Positions 1 through 10,285 of a stretch of 64,000 bases of DNA are shown in pieces. Position 1 is the first letter of the stretch. Every line of letters starts with the position of its first letter. Source of the DNA: Ophiura sarsii. Its lineage: Eukaryota; Echinodermata; Ophiuroidea; Amphilepidida; Ophiuridae. The stretch spans positions 31,397,449 to 31,461,448 of the forward strand of contig CM069458.1 of the NCBI GenBank assembly GCA_035610835.1, written 5' to 3'. A program made the position numbers and the translations under genes. The notes below the pieces were generated by a model that did no database searches, was not told the origin of the DNA, and saw nothing but the letters and a program-made list of their open reading frames with translations.

Positions 1-118
1 AAGTTTCATTAAACTGATCTAGCGTAACGTACTCACGTGTATGTTTAAGTTAACTCTGTATCCTTTGTTGACACTTTTTGGTTGTAACAATCTTGACGTC
101 TCATGACGCTTTTTGCAG

Positions 119-181
119 TCTTTGGAGTTGCCAACTGGGGATTTTGACCAGATGATACAATATCATCGAAAACAGGAGTGA
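119..181 (+). CDS. Possible terminal exon of an upstream gene (weak)
   Basis: After a pyrimidine-rich acceptor (gacgctttttgcag, ending at 118) an open frame of 20 codons reads SLELPTGDFDQMIQYHRKQE and then stops. The peptide has a balanced, coding-like composition, unlike most frames in the window. I do not recognise the protein. The rest of the gene would lie outside the window, so this cannot be tested here and may be chance. Confidence 0.2.
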   Translation, partial: SLELPTGDFDQMIQYHRKQE

Positions 182-515
182 GGTTGTATTATGTTGTGTT
201 GCCCCTCGTCTCAATTCAATGTGGAGATCCCTTTCTTTCTGATTCCGATAGCCTTTTGAATCCAACTTTTATACTTGTTTCGCTCCGTGCCAATGACCTT
301 TCCTTCATCCCATCCAATGACATCCTCACTCATGTTTTCGTTGATCTTTTATCGCACACACATCTTTTTTTTCCAGTGATATATGTGTGTTGTGAGACGA
401 ACCTTTTTTGCAGCTTAACCCTTACCCACAAACCATGTGTTTAACAGATAGCTCAGTTTTTGAAGACAAAATGGACAAATCAATCGCAGTGACCCGACCG
501 GGGATAGACCCAGGG
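182..515. other. No gene seen
   Basis: Open frames here are short and lack recognisable domains. A stretch at 490-516 looks faintly like an antisense tRNA T-arm but no cloverleaf forms. Confidence 0.5.
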
Positions 516-815
516 ACCCCCAGAACAGAAACCCTGGACCCCCTACGCAAGCCACAGCCCTCAGCTACTCGTTCTCGCAGTATACCGCGCTCACTATATA
601 GGCTCGGTTGATTACCTCATCGAAAACCGTCGGCACATGCACTTACAAATGGGATTGCTTGAGTACCCCCCAGAACAGAAACCCTGGACCCCCTTCGCAA
701 GCCACAGCCCTCAGCTACTCGTTCATGCAGTATACCGCGCTCACTATATAGGCTCGGTTGATTACCTCATCGAAAACCGTCGGCACATGCACTTACAGAT
801 GGGCTTGCTTGAGTA
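516..815. repeat. Two-copy tandem repeat, 150-bp unit
   Basis: The unit beginning ccccagaacagaaaccctgg recurs at exactly 150 bp (cagaacagaa at 521 and 671) and includes ctcactatataggctcggtt. The copies differ by only a few bases, so the duplication is fairly recent. Confidence 0.9.
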
Positions 816-1273
816 CTTTGTAATACTCAAGAGCATTAGGGTTAACATTTTTGTATATCTTTGCTCATATTTCAGTTATGTCCAAACATCATGTACATCG
901 TTAAAATTGATCCTGAAGAGTTTCACTAGTCTCATCAATAATAACATCAGGACGCCGTATCAAGGTGTTGACATTTCCAGAGAAGAAAGGTGAGATACCC
1001 CATATACATATATGTCATTTAGAGAATGAATGTGTCTGGTTGAACATTCATTTCTTAAGTCAAATCATATCAGTCCAACTTGTCGAGCCAAGCTTTGTCA
1101 CATAACAGATATTGTAGTTGAAATTCATTGTATTTGATACACGACTAACTTACCAATTCCAAGTCAATTATAAAGATTGTAGCCACAATGTTATTCCTTT
1201 TGACAGTCAAATAATCTTTAGATTCTACCTTCATACTTGCAGTGTTGGGCTCCAGTTAATTAATGTATGTATA

Positions 1274-1713
1274 CGGAGTGTGTCACAAAAATAGTGTCCC
1301 ATGTACAACATGATTTTTTGGCCTTGAAAAATGATGAATATGGACCTGAAATAGTAATAATCATGTTCAGCAATCTGTAATGTGTCGTAAGCATTTGTTT
1401 CCGTCTGTTTCGGAGCTTTTGTTTACAAATTATGGCAATTCTGTTCAAGCAAATGCAGCTTTGGCCACTTTTCATGCGCATAGAAAATAATCAATGGAAT
1501 CTCATTTGCAACTTTTTCAGTTGAAAGTCTTAATTTTAGTTTAAAAATTGCCAAAGTGGGATTCACCCTCTCTTTACTAAATTGATTGTATCTCGGGTGT
1601 TAGGAAGTCAGATTCAACGGGATATATTGTATTGTCATCAGTCTACAATTTGACAACTTAAAAACATGGGATGCATTTTGAATATATTGGGGCACCTTTT
1701 TTGACACGCCCTG
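1274..1713. mobile_element. Mariner-like MITE with TA target duplication
   Basis: The left end cggagtgtgtcacaaaaata pairs with the complement of the right end, cagggcgtgtcaaaaaaggt, allowing several mismatches. TA flanks both ends (1272-1273 and 1714-1715). No transposase remains. The end resembles the cagggtgtctc end at 59729, so both may belong to related Tc1/mariner-type families (inference). Confidence 0.6.
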
Positions 1714-2375
1714 TATCAAGTGTCTCCCTGAATAGTAACATAAAATCAAATATAGTCTTTTGAAAGAGTGTCTGTTTGAAAAGTGTTAAAACCTAGTTTC
1801 AAGCTAGGTCAATTCATTACTCATGGTAACTCAAGTCGAGTCATCAATAAAAATTGACTCCCAAGTCAAGTCATTAATTTTAAATGATAACAGATTTAAA
1901 ATCAAAGCATATTCAGGAGCACCTGTATGACTGGCATGTTTGGAAAGCGTGTTAATTAATATGGGCATTGATAGTCTCTTGCGACAACAGCATGTCCATT
2001 GTAGTTGTAGTGGCTGTGTTGTGACACAACACTAACGTTATAAAGATATATGCCATGTTGAAAGTGTACATGCTTCTGAAAATTTAGTACATAATAAACG
2101 ATTACACACATTCATCTTGTCTGATTGATGTTACTGAATTATATGGTATTGGACATAACTGCTTCACAAGGTATTTTTATAGAACTAAACTTGAACCCAC
2201 GCACAGTGCGCATAATATTGTTCAGATCGATACTAATAGATGCAATCAGAGAATGAGAGGCAATCAGAGAATGAGAGTGATGTTTTGAAGTAAAACTTCA
2301 TTTATTTCACACAGGGTTAGTGACAAATATGTCATTTTTGCAACATTTTCTACTCACCCTGAATCGCGTATGAGT

Positions 2376-3095
2376 TGCATTCATGATAACATAAAGGCGT
2401 CACTAGAATATGTGTTGAAATCCCCTTTTTTGACATGAAGTATATCATATTTAGCAGGAAGATTTGAAGATGATTTTCTGTATTAATTTATCCCTTCTTT
2501 ATACAATCTCTTCATCCAACCATGCAGATATACCAAGTGTTCCAAATGTTATACATACTTACTAGCGATACGAGGGATGGTGGAAGAGCGCCAACATGTC
2601 AGCGGGAAGATGGGTAGTCAATTCCGCGAGCTCCAGCTACTTCTCGTTCAACTAGAATAGAGAATGCTCTAATTTGTTGGGAAAAGTATGCTAATTTTGT
2701 AAAGCATGAAATGTCTTTGTGGCCTATAAAATTACAGTTATCTGTTTGTCTTAACGGGTCAAGGAACTTGGACGTAGGCTTGTGGCTAGTAGTCGCAGCC
2801 TACATTCCTTTTAAGAAATTAATTATTTATTCTTCACATATAATATTAACTGGTAATATTGACACTGTACTTCAATGCATCTGATTTACAATGATGTGAT
2901 GCTATTATTGTCAAATAATGATTTTTGTCTGCGTCAGCGCGTAATCTAGCGATAGACGCAGCCCTTTTTGCACCATGGGCGACATTATCCTTAGATTGAG
3001 CAAACGTAAACTCCATCGCATTGAAGTTACATTCATGATATCATAAAGGAGTCACTAGAATATGTGCTCAAATCCCCTTTTTGACATGAAGTATA
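2376..3095. repeat. Two direct copies of a 70-bp dispersed repeat
   Basis: A segment with cactagaatatgtg and ccccttt followed by gacatgaagtata occurs near 2385-2452 and again near 3029-3095. No gene is seen between them, where the only notable content is AT-rich unique sequence. Confidence 0.7.
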
Positions 3096-3834
3096 TAAGC
3101 ATGGGTTACATACATTATCTTTATGCAATGAGATTTTTGTAATTTGACTGGTTAGGACAAACAGATACATTCTTTTGGTATTGGCAAAATATCTAGATAT
3201 CCAATAGAATGTTTATTACATGTTAACTATTCCAAACTGTCAGCTTCTGACTTAAACACACATATTTATACCATTTCTTGTAGTAAATGGAGGCAACTGG
3301 TTCCGAAATATATATGTGCCGTTGAAGAGTAAAACGGCAGCCATTTTGTTTTTCTGCTTTGTGTTGTTGAAGTATTTAATAAATGATCTTCCAGGATGTA
3401 TGTTTTTTTCAATTGGGATACAGCACGAGGCAGCAGTAGTTCACAGTTGATTTACACTGTAAAGAATAGCTGCTTTATTCAATATCCAAGACCTATTTGA
3501 TGATATTGCCATATATGTAGACATAAATGAACAGTTAGAAACCGCACGCACATTAAGTGTGAATCCATAATGAAAATATATCTATCGCAGAATAAGCCAA
3601 ATGAAAGTACCTATTGTAAGTCAACTTCACTTTTTCTATGAAGTGACACTTCTCTGTTTCATCCACTTATCCCAGTACTAAATATGTGTCGTCCTTACTC
3701 AAATAGTTGGTGTATGCACAAAGGCTTGCAAAAGACCAAAGGTCTATACACAAGTCGAAACAGCGATGTCCAGTCTTAAGGAAATCGAAATTGGATCACA
3801 CATGCTAAACGTGAGGGTTTTTGGAAAAAGTGTA
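3096..3834. other. No gene seen
   Basis: AT-rich sequence on both strands with stops in all frames. No repeat family shared with the rest of the window was recognised. Confidence 0.45.
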
Positions 3835-3837
3835 CCT

Positions 3838-4435
3838 TAGGTCCCAGCCATACATCAAGTCTTTGGCGGAATAAAGTGCATCATACAATTACAGTGAGGT
3901 TCTATTTTCTACCATGTATTTGATGCATATATGTGACCTAAAGCAAACTTTATCCAGATAAAAAAAAAATGGAATTAACTTCGACCTGACACACAATGAC
4001 TAGCCATTTTATCTGTCCACTATTCCCTACAATGAATTTAAATACATGTACATACAAGGCCTCTAGGTACTCATACCGCAGTGGTGAATCGATATTTGGT
4101 AGGTTTTGCAACTTTGATGACAACTTTTGTAATCATGTATAAGTCTTCGTTATCTCGCTTGGGCAAAACATGGGTCAAATTGCAACAATTCAAATTTTGA
4201 TACTTCTATCATTCCTGTTATGCATAAAATAAATATCAATAAGACAAAGCAAATCATTATACTAACTATAATATTGGAAGCAAATTTTATAGCCAGAGAT
4301 AGTGTGCTATCTATAAATCCCAGCCATGCATCAAGTCTTTGACGGAATAACGTGCATCATACAATTACAATGGGGTTCTATTTTCTATCGTGTAATTGAT
4401 GCATGCCTAGGACCTAAAGTACACTTGATGCCAAT
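3838..4435. repeat. Two direct copies of a 110-bp repeat
   Basis: The segments at about 3840-3947 and 4317-4424 both run from cccagccat through gtgcatcatacaattaca to gacctaaag. They are about 85-90 percent alike by eye. The separation is 477 bp. Confidence 0.8.
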
Positions 4436-4447
4436 AACCTTCCCCAA

Positions 4448-4621
4448 TAAGGTTTATCACATAATCAATTGATTATCCTTTTCTGATGCATTGTGGGATC
4501 GCAAAGTGTACAGATTCTAAAAAATTTCTTGAATTTGTACAAGAATGTGTACACTTTGCGATCCCACATTGCATCAGAAAAGGATAATCGATTGATTTTT
4601 ACCTATTTGCGATAAACCTTA
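4448..4621. mobile_element. 174-bp foldback MITE
   Basis: Nearly the whole segment is one inverted repeat. The left arm runs from taaggtttatc to gggatcgcaaagtgtac and the right arm is its complement, ending gataaacctta. The central loop is about 40 bases. Transcribed RNA would form a long hairpin. Typical of a non-autonomous DNA transposon; no coding content. Confidence 0.85.
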
Positions 4622-5276
4622 TAGCTTGTGTAGTTTAACATGACACTCATATATGTTAACTTTTTCTATATATAAACTGTATAAGTTAGGCATCTTGTAC
4701 GATGAATGTCACGGTTAATGTTACTAGGTTGGGAATATGGTGACCAAAGTGCAGTACAAATCTACGCATTTGATATTGGGATTTTGCTGTGTATCATAGA
4801 TAAATATTTGTTATAGTTTTTTTGGCTCTTTTCTTTCCTTTAAAAAAATATTTTTATAACACTATTTTCCCCATAGTGAACATCTGCATTTATATTTCAT
4901 AGTACACATACATTGTTCGTAAACAGCTTCATTCCAATTATTTTCCAACAAATTTCCAAAAATTTCCCTAACATTTTGATTTTGTTTAAATATTTGAAGC
5001 AAAAAAAAGGTCGGTCAGGCCTGAAGGTTTTTTTTCTTATGGCCTTTAATTAAGAGGCTGGTGTGGAAACTAGTAGTAGTTGCTATTGCAGTTGGTTTTT
5101 ACATCATACCGTTTCATGTGCCCGTTGGTATTCAAAGGACACTTACCCGATGAGTACATTACTAGCAATGACAGCGAGGTATCCCTTTTGATTTGGAAGT
5201 TCTATTTGGACAAGGTGCAAAATTCTGCTCCCAATTTATGATTAACAATATCCTAAATAAATACTATTTAACTATA
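4622..5276. other. No gene seen
   Basis: AT-rich sequence with several A and T homopolymers. No recognisable repeat or coding exon. Confidence 0.45.
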
Positions 5277-5491
5277 ATAGTTCAATCAGTTCCAAATTGG
5301 CGAGAAATGTGCGGTTTGTATCTCTCCGCGCGCAAAAGTAAACCAAGTGAACGCACACAATTTTGGCCATTCGCAAGCAATTTTGGTTAAACACACCCGT
5401 GATCTACTGTGCGTGTGTTGCGTTTTAAGTGCGCTTCTGTATTAATTCTCTGCTGTAGGGAGGTTCGCCAATTTGGAACTGATCAAACTAT
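5277..5491. mobile_element. MITE family 'ttcaatcagttcc', copy 1
   Basis: The ends tagttcaatcagttccaaat and its complement atttggaactgatcaaacta are terminal inverted repeats of about 22 bp. The 215-bp interior, with ctctccgcgcgcaaaagtaa, is shared with copies at 5967-6611 and 14262-14489. No coding capacity. Confidence 0.85.
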
Positions 5492-5966
5492 AACCTATGA
5501 TTATTCTTTGTTCAGTGTAAAAAAAAGAACGTCTTTGTGTGCAATCTTAGTATACTTATACATGATACATATATATAATAGCTAGGGTTTCGGAGCAGAA
5601 TTATGCATCTCTGGATAAGATTCAGCATAGTTGTGTGAAGGGAAAAATTGGTTGGTCAAACAAAATAAACTTGTTCTAAAACCCAAATGCATTACCAAAA
5701 GGGGGTGATGTTCCTAAGAATATGCGTTGTCTACTTAGATAGATCGATTTGAATTGCCAAATGTAAGACTCCTTTATTCTTTCTTTTTCATGTGCTTAAT
5801 TTGTTGTGCTCTGCCAAATTCATAACAAACATATTTGTGCACAGCTGTTATTGTTCTATTCTCTTGGTAACCTTAAGTTATTTAGGAGAGTTTATATTCT
5901 TCTTTGGTCATATGGCACCACAGGGTTGATGTCACGCCTGCACTGCAGTATTGTCATGCCATCACT
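5492..5966. other. No gene seen
   Basis: Unique-looking AT-rich sequence between two copies of the same MITE. Confidence 0.45.
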
Positions 5967-6611
5967 ATAGTTCAATCAGTTCCAAATTGGTAGGAAATAT
6001 GTGATGCGATCTGTGAAAACCCGCCACATGGTGGCATTTTTCATATTGGAGATATTTATATCATAAGAAAGCTAAAACTGTGCTGATTACAGAACTGTTT
6101 CGATCATTTTTCTACGATCACTACAAAAAAAGTTATGAGTGAATGATGATTGTGATGTCATTAAAAGCTACAAAACAAGAAATCATGAAAACAGGCAAAA
6201 AAAAATTCAATATAATAACATTATAAGGTTAATAATAAAAGTGACTTAAGTAAGTTTTTGAAGGTGAAATTTTATGAAAGATGATGATACAAAGTATTGG
6301 AAACTAATTTTCTTTAAAAAAAAAAAAAAAAAAAAAAAAAGTTTTTTATTTTTTTATTTTTTTTAAATTACCCATAATCCCTAGTTCACATTTTGCGACA
6401 TCCGACGGGTTTTCACAGATCACATCACATATTAGTTTTTATCTCGTGCGCAAAAGTAATCCAAGCGAACGTGCACGATTTTGGCCAAAGGCATGCATCA
6501 CACATACATTTGATGCACAGTGCACTTGTTGCGTTCGTGTGTGCCTATACACCTGTCTGTATTCATTCACTGCTGTTAGGAGGCTTGCCAATTTGGAACT
6601 GATCAAACTAT
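5967..6611. mobile_element. MITE family 'ttcaatcagttcc', copy 2, split by an insertion
   Basis: The left end (tatagttcaatcagttcc) stops near 6000 and the sequence resumes near 6429 with gtgcgcaaaagtaatccaag, ending at atttggaactgatcaaacta. The gap is filled by the separate element at 6001-6428, so this copy is the older of the two. Confidence 0.85.
6001..6428. mobile_element. 428-bp TIR element nested in the MITE
   Basis: The ends gtgatgcgatctgtgaaaac and its complement gttttcacagatcacatcac are inverted repeats of about 26 bp, flanked on both sides by atat. It carries a 25-base A run near 6315-6340. No transposase is encoded. Its position inside an older MITE gives a relative insertion order. 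Confidence 0.8.
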
Positions 6612-7208
6612 TGACTTCGTGCTGACATCTCACCAAACTTGAGGTAACATGGAGAAGAAATGTGCTTCATTTGAAGGAAGGAATTAATGACGTGGTAATA
6701 TCCTTATCCTGTCGTATGAGATATGTAATACTAATAATGAAGGACCAAAAAGAAATGTGATAGAAACCGATCTTAAGATCGCTATGTAAATTTAATTCAG
6801 ATTAGTGCAAAAAAATGGACAGCTTGACAGGTGCTATGCTATTAATCCTAAGTTTGTTCGGTTTTTGCATTATATTAACAATATTACATTCGCTTCAGAA
6901 AATAGCATACTGAATGTTGAAATCTATATGGATTTATTTTTTTGTATTATATTTTATTTTAGATGGAAAAAGACTCTATAGAATGCATTTTGGCCCTAGT
7001 ATTAATGGACTATTGATGTTAAGAGATCTAGAAGCTCCAATTTGATTGGTCGTTCAGATTGTTGTATTGTATAAGTGACCAATCAAATTACATGTAAGTC
7101 AGGTAGAACTGATTCATAGAGAAATTCAAACTATATACTGGGGTTGAAAATATGTGATGTGATAAAGCAAAATAAGTCGGAAGTCGCCAATATTGATTTT
7201 GAGATATA
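6612..7208. other. No gene; small hairpin at 7037-7091
   Basis: Contains a 13-base inverted repeat, aatttgattggtc and gaccaatcaaatt, about 28 bases apart. Otherwise AT-rich sequence with no coding signal. Confidence 0.5.
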
Positions 7209-7461
7209 AGGGGTTGTCCATAATTTTCGCCATTTTCAGTTACGTACAAAGCGTTTGTAAGAGGGGGGAGGGGGTCGAAATATAACCAAACCGTACGTAA
7301 CTTAAATGGCGATCTTGAGAGGCGTGATTTTTTTTTTAAAGTACAAAATAAAATAAAATTTTCGCCATTTATTGCGTACCTAACTCGAGGGGGGGAGGGG
7401 GGTAAAAAGTTACGTACGCTCTGTACATAAGTGAAAATGGCGATAATTTTGGACGACCCCT
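7209..7461. mobile_element. 253-bp MITE
   Basis: The left end aggggttgtccataattttc and the right end gataattttggacgacccct are inverted repeats that extend inward through ccattttcagttacgtac to about 40 bp. Subterminal G-rich tracts near 7262 and 7391 are part of the arms. TA-like flanks suggest a TA or TAA target, not certain. Confidence 0.8.
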
Positions 7462-7681
7462 AACCAAACTAAGGGTAGAAATGTGTTTGTTTTCTATTGT
7501 TTTGAATACCCTTCAATTGCTTATATCTTTAGGATTAATTGTCTGTTTCAAATGGGGTTTTCTGCAAAATATAGCATTGCAAATACTCATTAAAAAAAAT
7601 TGTGTCATGTTTGACTTCAGATCAGACTCATTTTGCGCATCACATTATGTGCATCACTAATTTGGTATAGGTTATGTATTA

Positions 7682-7872
7682 CTGTAAAACACAATATTTG
7701 CGCAGATACTTTATTTCGCGAATTGAAAATCACTGCTATTTTAGCAGGCATTTAATTTCACGAATCTGGAAATGTTATTGTTACTTTCAATGCAAAATTG
7801 TCAGTTTCGCGGGTATTTAATTTCGCGAGTCTTGCAAAATTAAATCCCTCGCAAAATGTAATGGTTTTACAG
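7682..7872. mobile_element. 191-bp MITE with ctgtaaaac ends
   Basis: Begins ctgtaaaacacaatatttgc and ends gcaaaatgtaatggttttac followed by ag, an imperfect inverted repeat of about 23 bp. The interior has repeated ttaatttcgcga words. No coding capacity. Confidence 0.65.
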
Positions 7873-7875
7873 GTA

Positions 7876-8516
7876 TCTGCTAATTGTGGGCATCCTATTT
7901 TCATACATGTCAACATTGCACACAATACAGTGTTTGCCCGCCTTGAAATAGGCCTGATTTGAATCCCACCAGTTCTTCACTTGGGAATATTAAACACTGA
8001 AGAATTGTTTCAAGAATTTGACATTCGATTTTAGTTGTGTAAAAATGATTCAATAGAGGATTTAATTGTAATTAAATCTTTTAAAAGAATAACCTTTTTT
8101 TCTACTTGGGAAACACTTATGTGCCTATTAAAACTGTAAATGCAAATGGTCAGTTTTTTTGTTTGTTAAAATGATAATATTGTAAATGTGTAAAAAGTGG
8201 TGACCTGATCATTTTGATTTTGCAAATCTTTGCGAATGTTTCTGGAGGGAAAAAGAATGAGAAAAACATTTAAAACCATTGTTTATTGAAGAAAGGTACT
8301 ATACTAAATTTTTCTTTTAATTTATATGTGATTAGCTGATCTACACTACACGTTCACAAACTTTGCTTTTTTGTGTGAAAAATTATGAGATTTCATTTTG
8401 CATGGTGTTTTGGATTATGAAATGAGAAAATTTGACCTAAAGTACAGTATATCTAAAAGAAAATTGTAATATTATATTAATAACCATCAAACATTTTAGG
8501 ATGATGTTACAGGGGT
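7876..8516. other. No gene seen
   Basis: AT-rich, stop-dense sequence with no repeat shared elsewhere in the window. Confidence 0.45.
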
Positions 8517-9194
8517 ATGGCCCTGTCACACTGTTGTGAAAAGAGTTTACTTTTACCAGACGTTTTTTGGAAATTATCGTGTAAGTTGTCATTCGTTTAT
8601 GACACGTTTGGCATAAGTTGTATTCATTAGCAGTTCGTAGGGGTTTGCAGAGGTACGCTGGGGTCTAGGAATTATTTTGAACATGTTCAACATTCTGAGC
8701 GGGTGACAAGGTAGTGATCAATACGCTGTGTACGTCATTCGCTGTGTGATCGTTTCGGACGTTGGGCCTAGGTTGCTTCTTCGTCAGCTGTTAGATTAAA
8801 AAGAAGAACATGTTCAAACATTTGCCTAGACCCCAGCACACCTCTGTGAACCCCTACATACCGCTAACGAATGCCCAACGTATGACTAGCTTGCTGCGGC
8901 CGATCACGTGACATGTTTTTGCTGACCCATAAATATTGAGCGTATAGTCTGGACTAAGCCAAATTCCGAGAAAGAATTCAGTACACTAGGCATAATGTAA
9001 GCTCTATTTTCTACGATGTGACATGCGTTAAGCTAACAGGTTGATTTACCGTTGATCAAAACGAACAGATGGGCTGGTTGTATGGCCAAACAGCTGACAA
9101 ACACGAACGGATTACAACTTAAGCAAACGTCCACCCAATTTCCACAAACGTCAGGCACACGTTAGCTCTATCCGCAACAGTGTGACAGGGCCAT
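8517..9194. mobile_element. 678-bp TIR element, arms interrupted by unique sequence
   Basis: The ends atggccctgtcacactgttg and its complement caacagtgtgacagggccat match over about 22 bp. Partial inverted matches continue inward, for example ggggtttgcagaggt against acctctgtgaacccc and gaacatgttc on both sides. No frame for a transposase. Superfamily not assigned. Confidence 0.8.
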
Positions 9195-9267
9195 TAGGAC
9201 CAAAAGCTTTTGTTTTGATATTATGTGATGCCTATAATACATGCATGTGATGACTTATTAAATGTGT

Positions 9268-9420
9268 GACATAATGGTCATGTTTTGTTATGAATAGGAA
9301 TACAATATGTATGTGGTGGTCATGTGATTTCTATGAGATATGATTGGGATGGTCATGTGACATGAATGGAATGGTCATGTGACATGCATGCGATGGTAAT
9401 GTTAAAATGTATGAGACATA
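9268..9420. repeat. Degenerate tandem repeat, unit about 30 bp (gatggtcatgtgacatg)
   Basis: Variants of atggtcatgtgacatg recur at short intervals and reappear after the intervening elements at 10258-10285. The array was therefore probably split by later insertions between 9421 and 10257. Confidence 0.75.
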
Positions 9421-9422
9421 CC

Positions 9423-9634
9423 CAGGACTGGAACTTCAGATTTTTATAAATACCAGCCAGTCGTCAGGGTAACTCATAAAAATACCTGCCCGTCAGAAAT
9501 TCCACCAGCCAGTGTAACTCACTTACACTGAGTTTTTTACCCACCAGTTGGTCGGGTACTTTCACATCTTTACCCGCCAGACACAAAATGTCCCCGCTAT
9601 GGGTATGCGGGCGGGCGCTATTTCCAGGCCTGGA
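9423..9634. mobile_element. Possible hAT-like MITE, about 210 bp
   Basis: The left end ccaggactggaa and the right end ttccaggcctgg are inverted repeats, and the right part gcgggcgggcgctatttccag resembles ends seen on animal hAT-type MITEs. The 8-bp flanks do not match, so the boundaries may be wrong or the copy recombined. Confidence 0.4.
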
Positions 9635-9637
9635 TTA

Positions 9638-10253
9638 TAAAGGGTTCAACAAAAGAAAGTATACAACTTTGTTTATGTCATTTTGAGTAATTTTCAATTT
9701 GTTTTTGACCAAACAGGCTAGATAGGCATTTAGATGAATCTTTTAGGCATAATTTGATACCAAATTTGCCCCCTAACAACAAAGATAAACCATGATTAGC
9801 ACCATTTAAAGGAAAATATCCCATTTTCAAAAGTCGCATTTCCAATACACAGCACGAGAAGATTTGGTTAAATCTGTCCATGTTCTCCCCATCCATTAAC
9901 ATTCCTTTACATTCAAATCCTTCACCCATGCATCAGTTTACGTTTAAATTAGCCCGCGCATTGAGGGATATGCGCGGTGATCAGTACGGGATAAATACGG
10001 CATGTGTGTGTGTTAACAATTGGCCCTTTCTTCTCGTGCTGTGTATTGAAAATGCGACTTTTGAAAATGGGATATTTTCCTTTAAATGGTGCTAATCATG
10101 GTTTATCTTTGTTGTTAGGTGGCAAATTTGGTATCAAATTATGCCTAAAAGATTCATCTAAATGCCTATCTAGCCTGTTTGGACAAGAATAAATTAAAAA
10201 TTACTCAAAATGACATAAACAAAGTTGTATACTTTCTTTTGTTGAACCCTTTA
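9638..10253. mobile_element. 616-bp foldback element with about 225-bp arms
   Basis: The left arm from taaagggttcaacaaaagaa to tacacagcacgagaag is repeated in reverse at 10022-10253, ending gttgaaccctttacttg. The arms are near-identical apart from small indels. The short centre (about 170 bp) is unique and GC-richer. Frames within the arms are mirror images of each other and not genes. Confidence 0.88.
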
Positions 10254-10285
10254 CTTGCGATGGTCATGTGACATACCATGTTATG

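Noticed and set aside
470..516. Antisense tRNA or tRNA-SINE remnant (frame reading RPGIDPGT)
   Set aside because: Only a loose T-arm-like word is present; no D-arm or anticodon arm could be placed.
9678..10192. Two mirror-image open frames sharing FPLNGANHGLSLLLGGKFGI
   Set aside because: They lie in the two arms of the foldback element on opposite strands and simply mirror each other.
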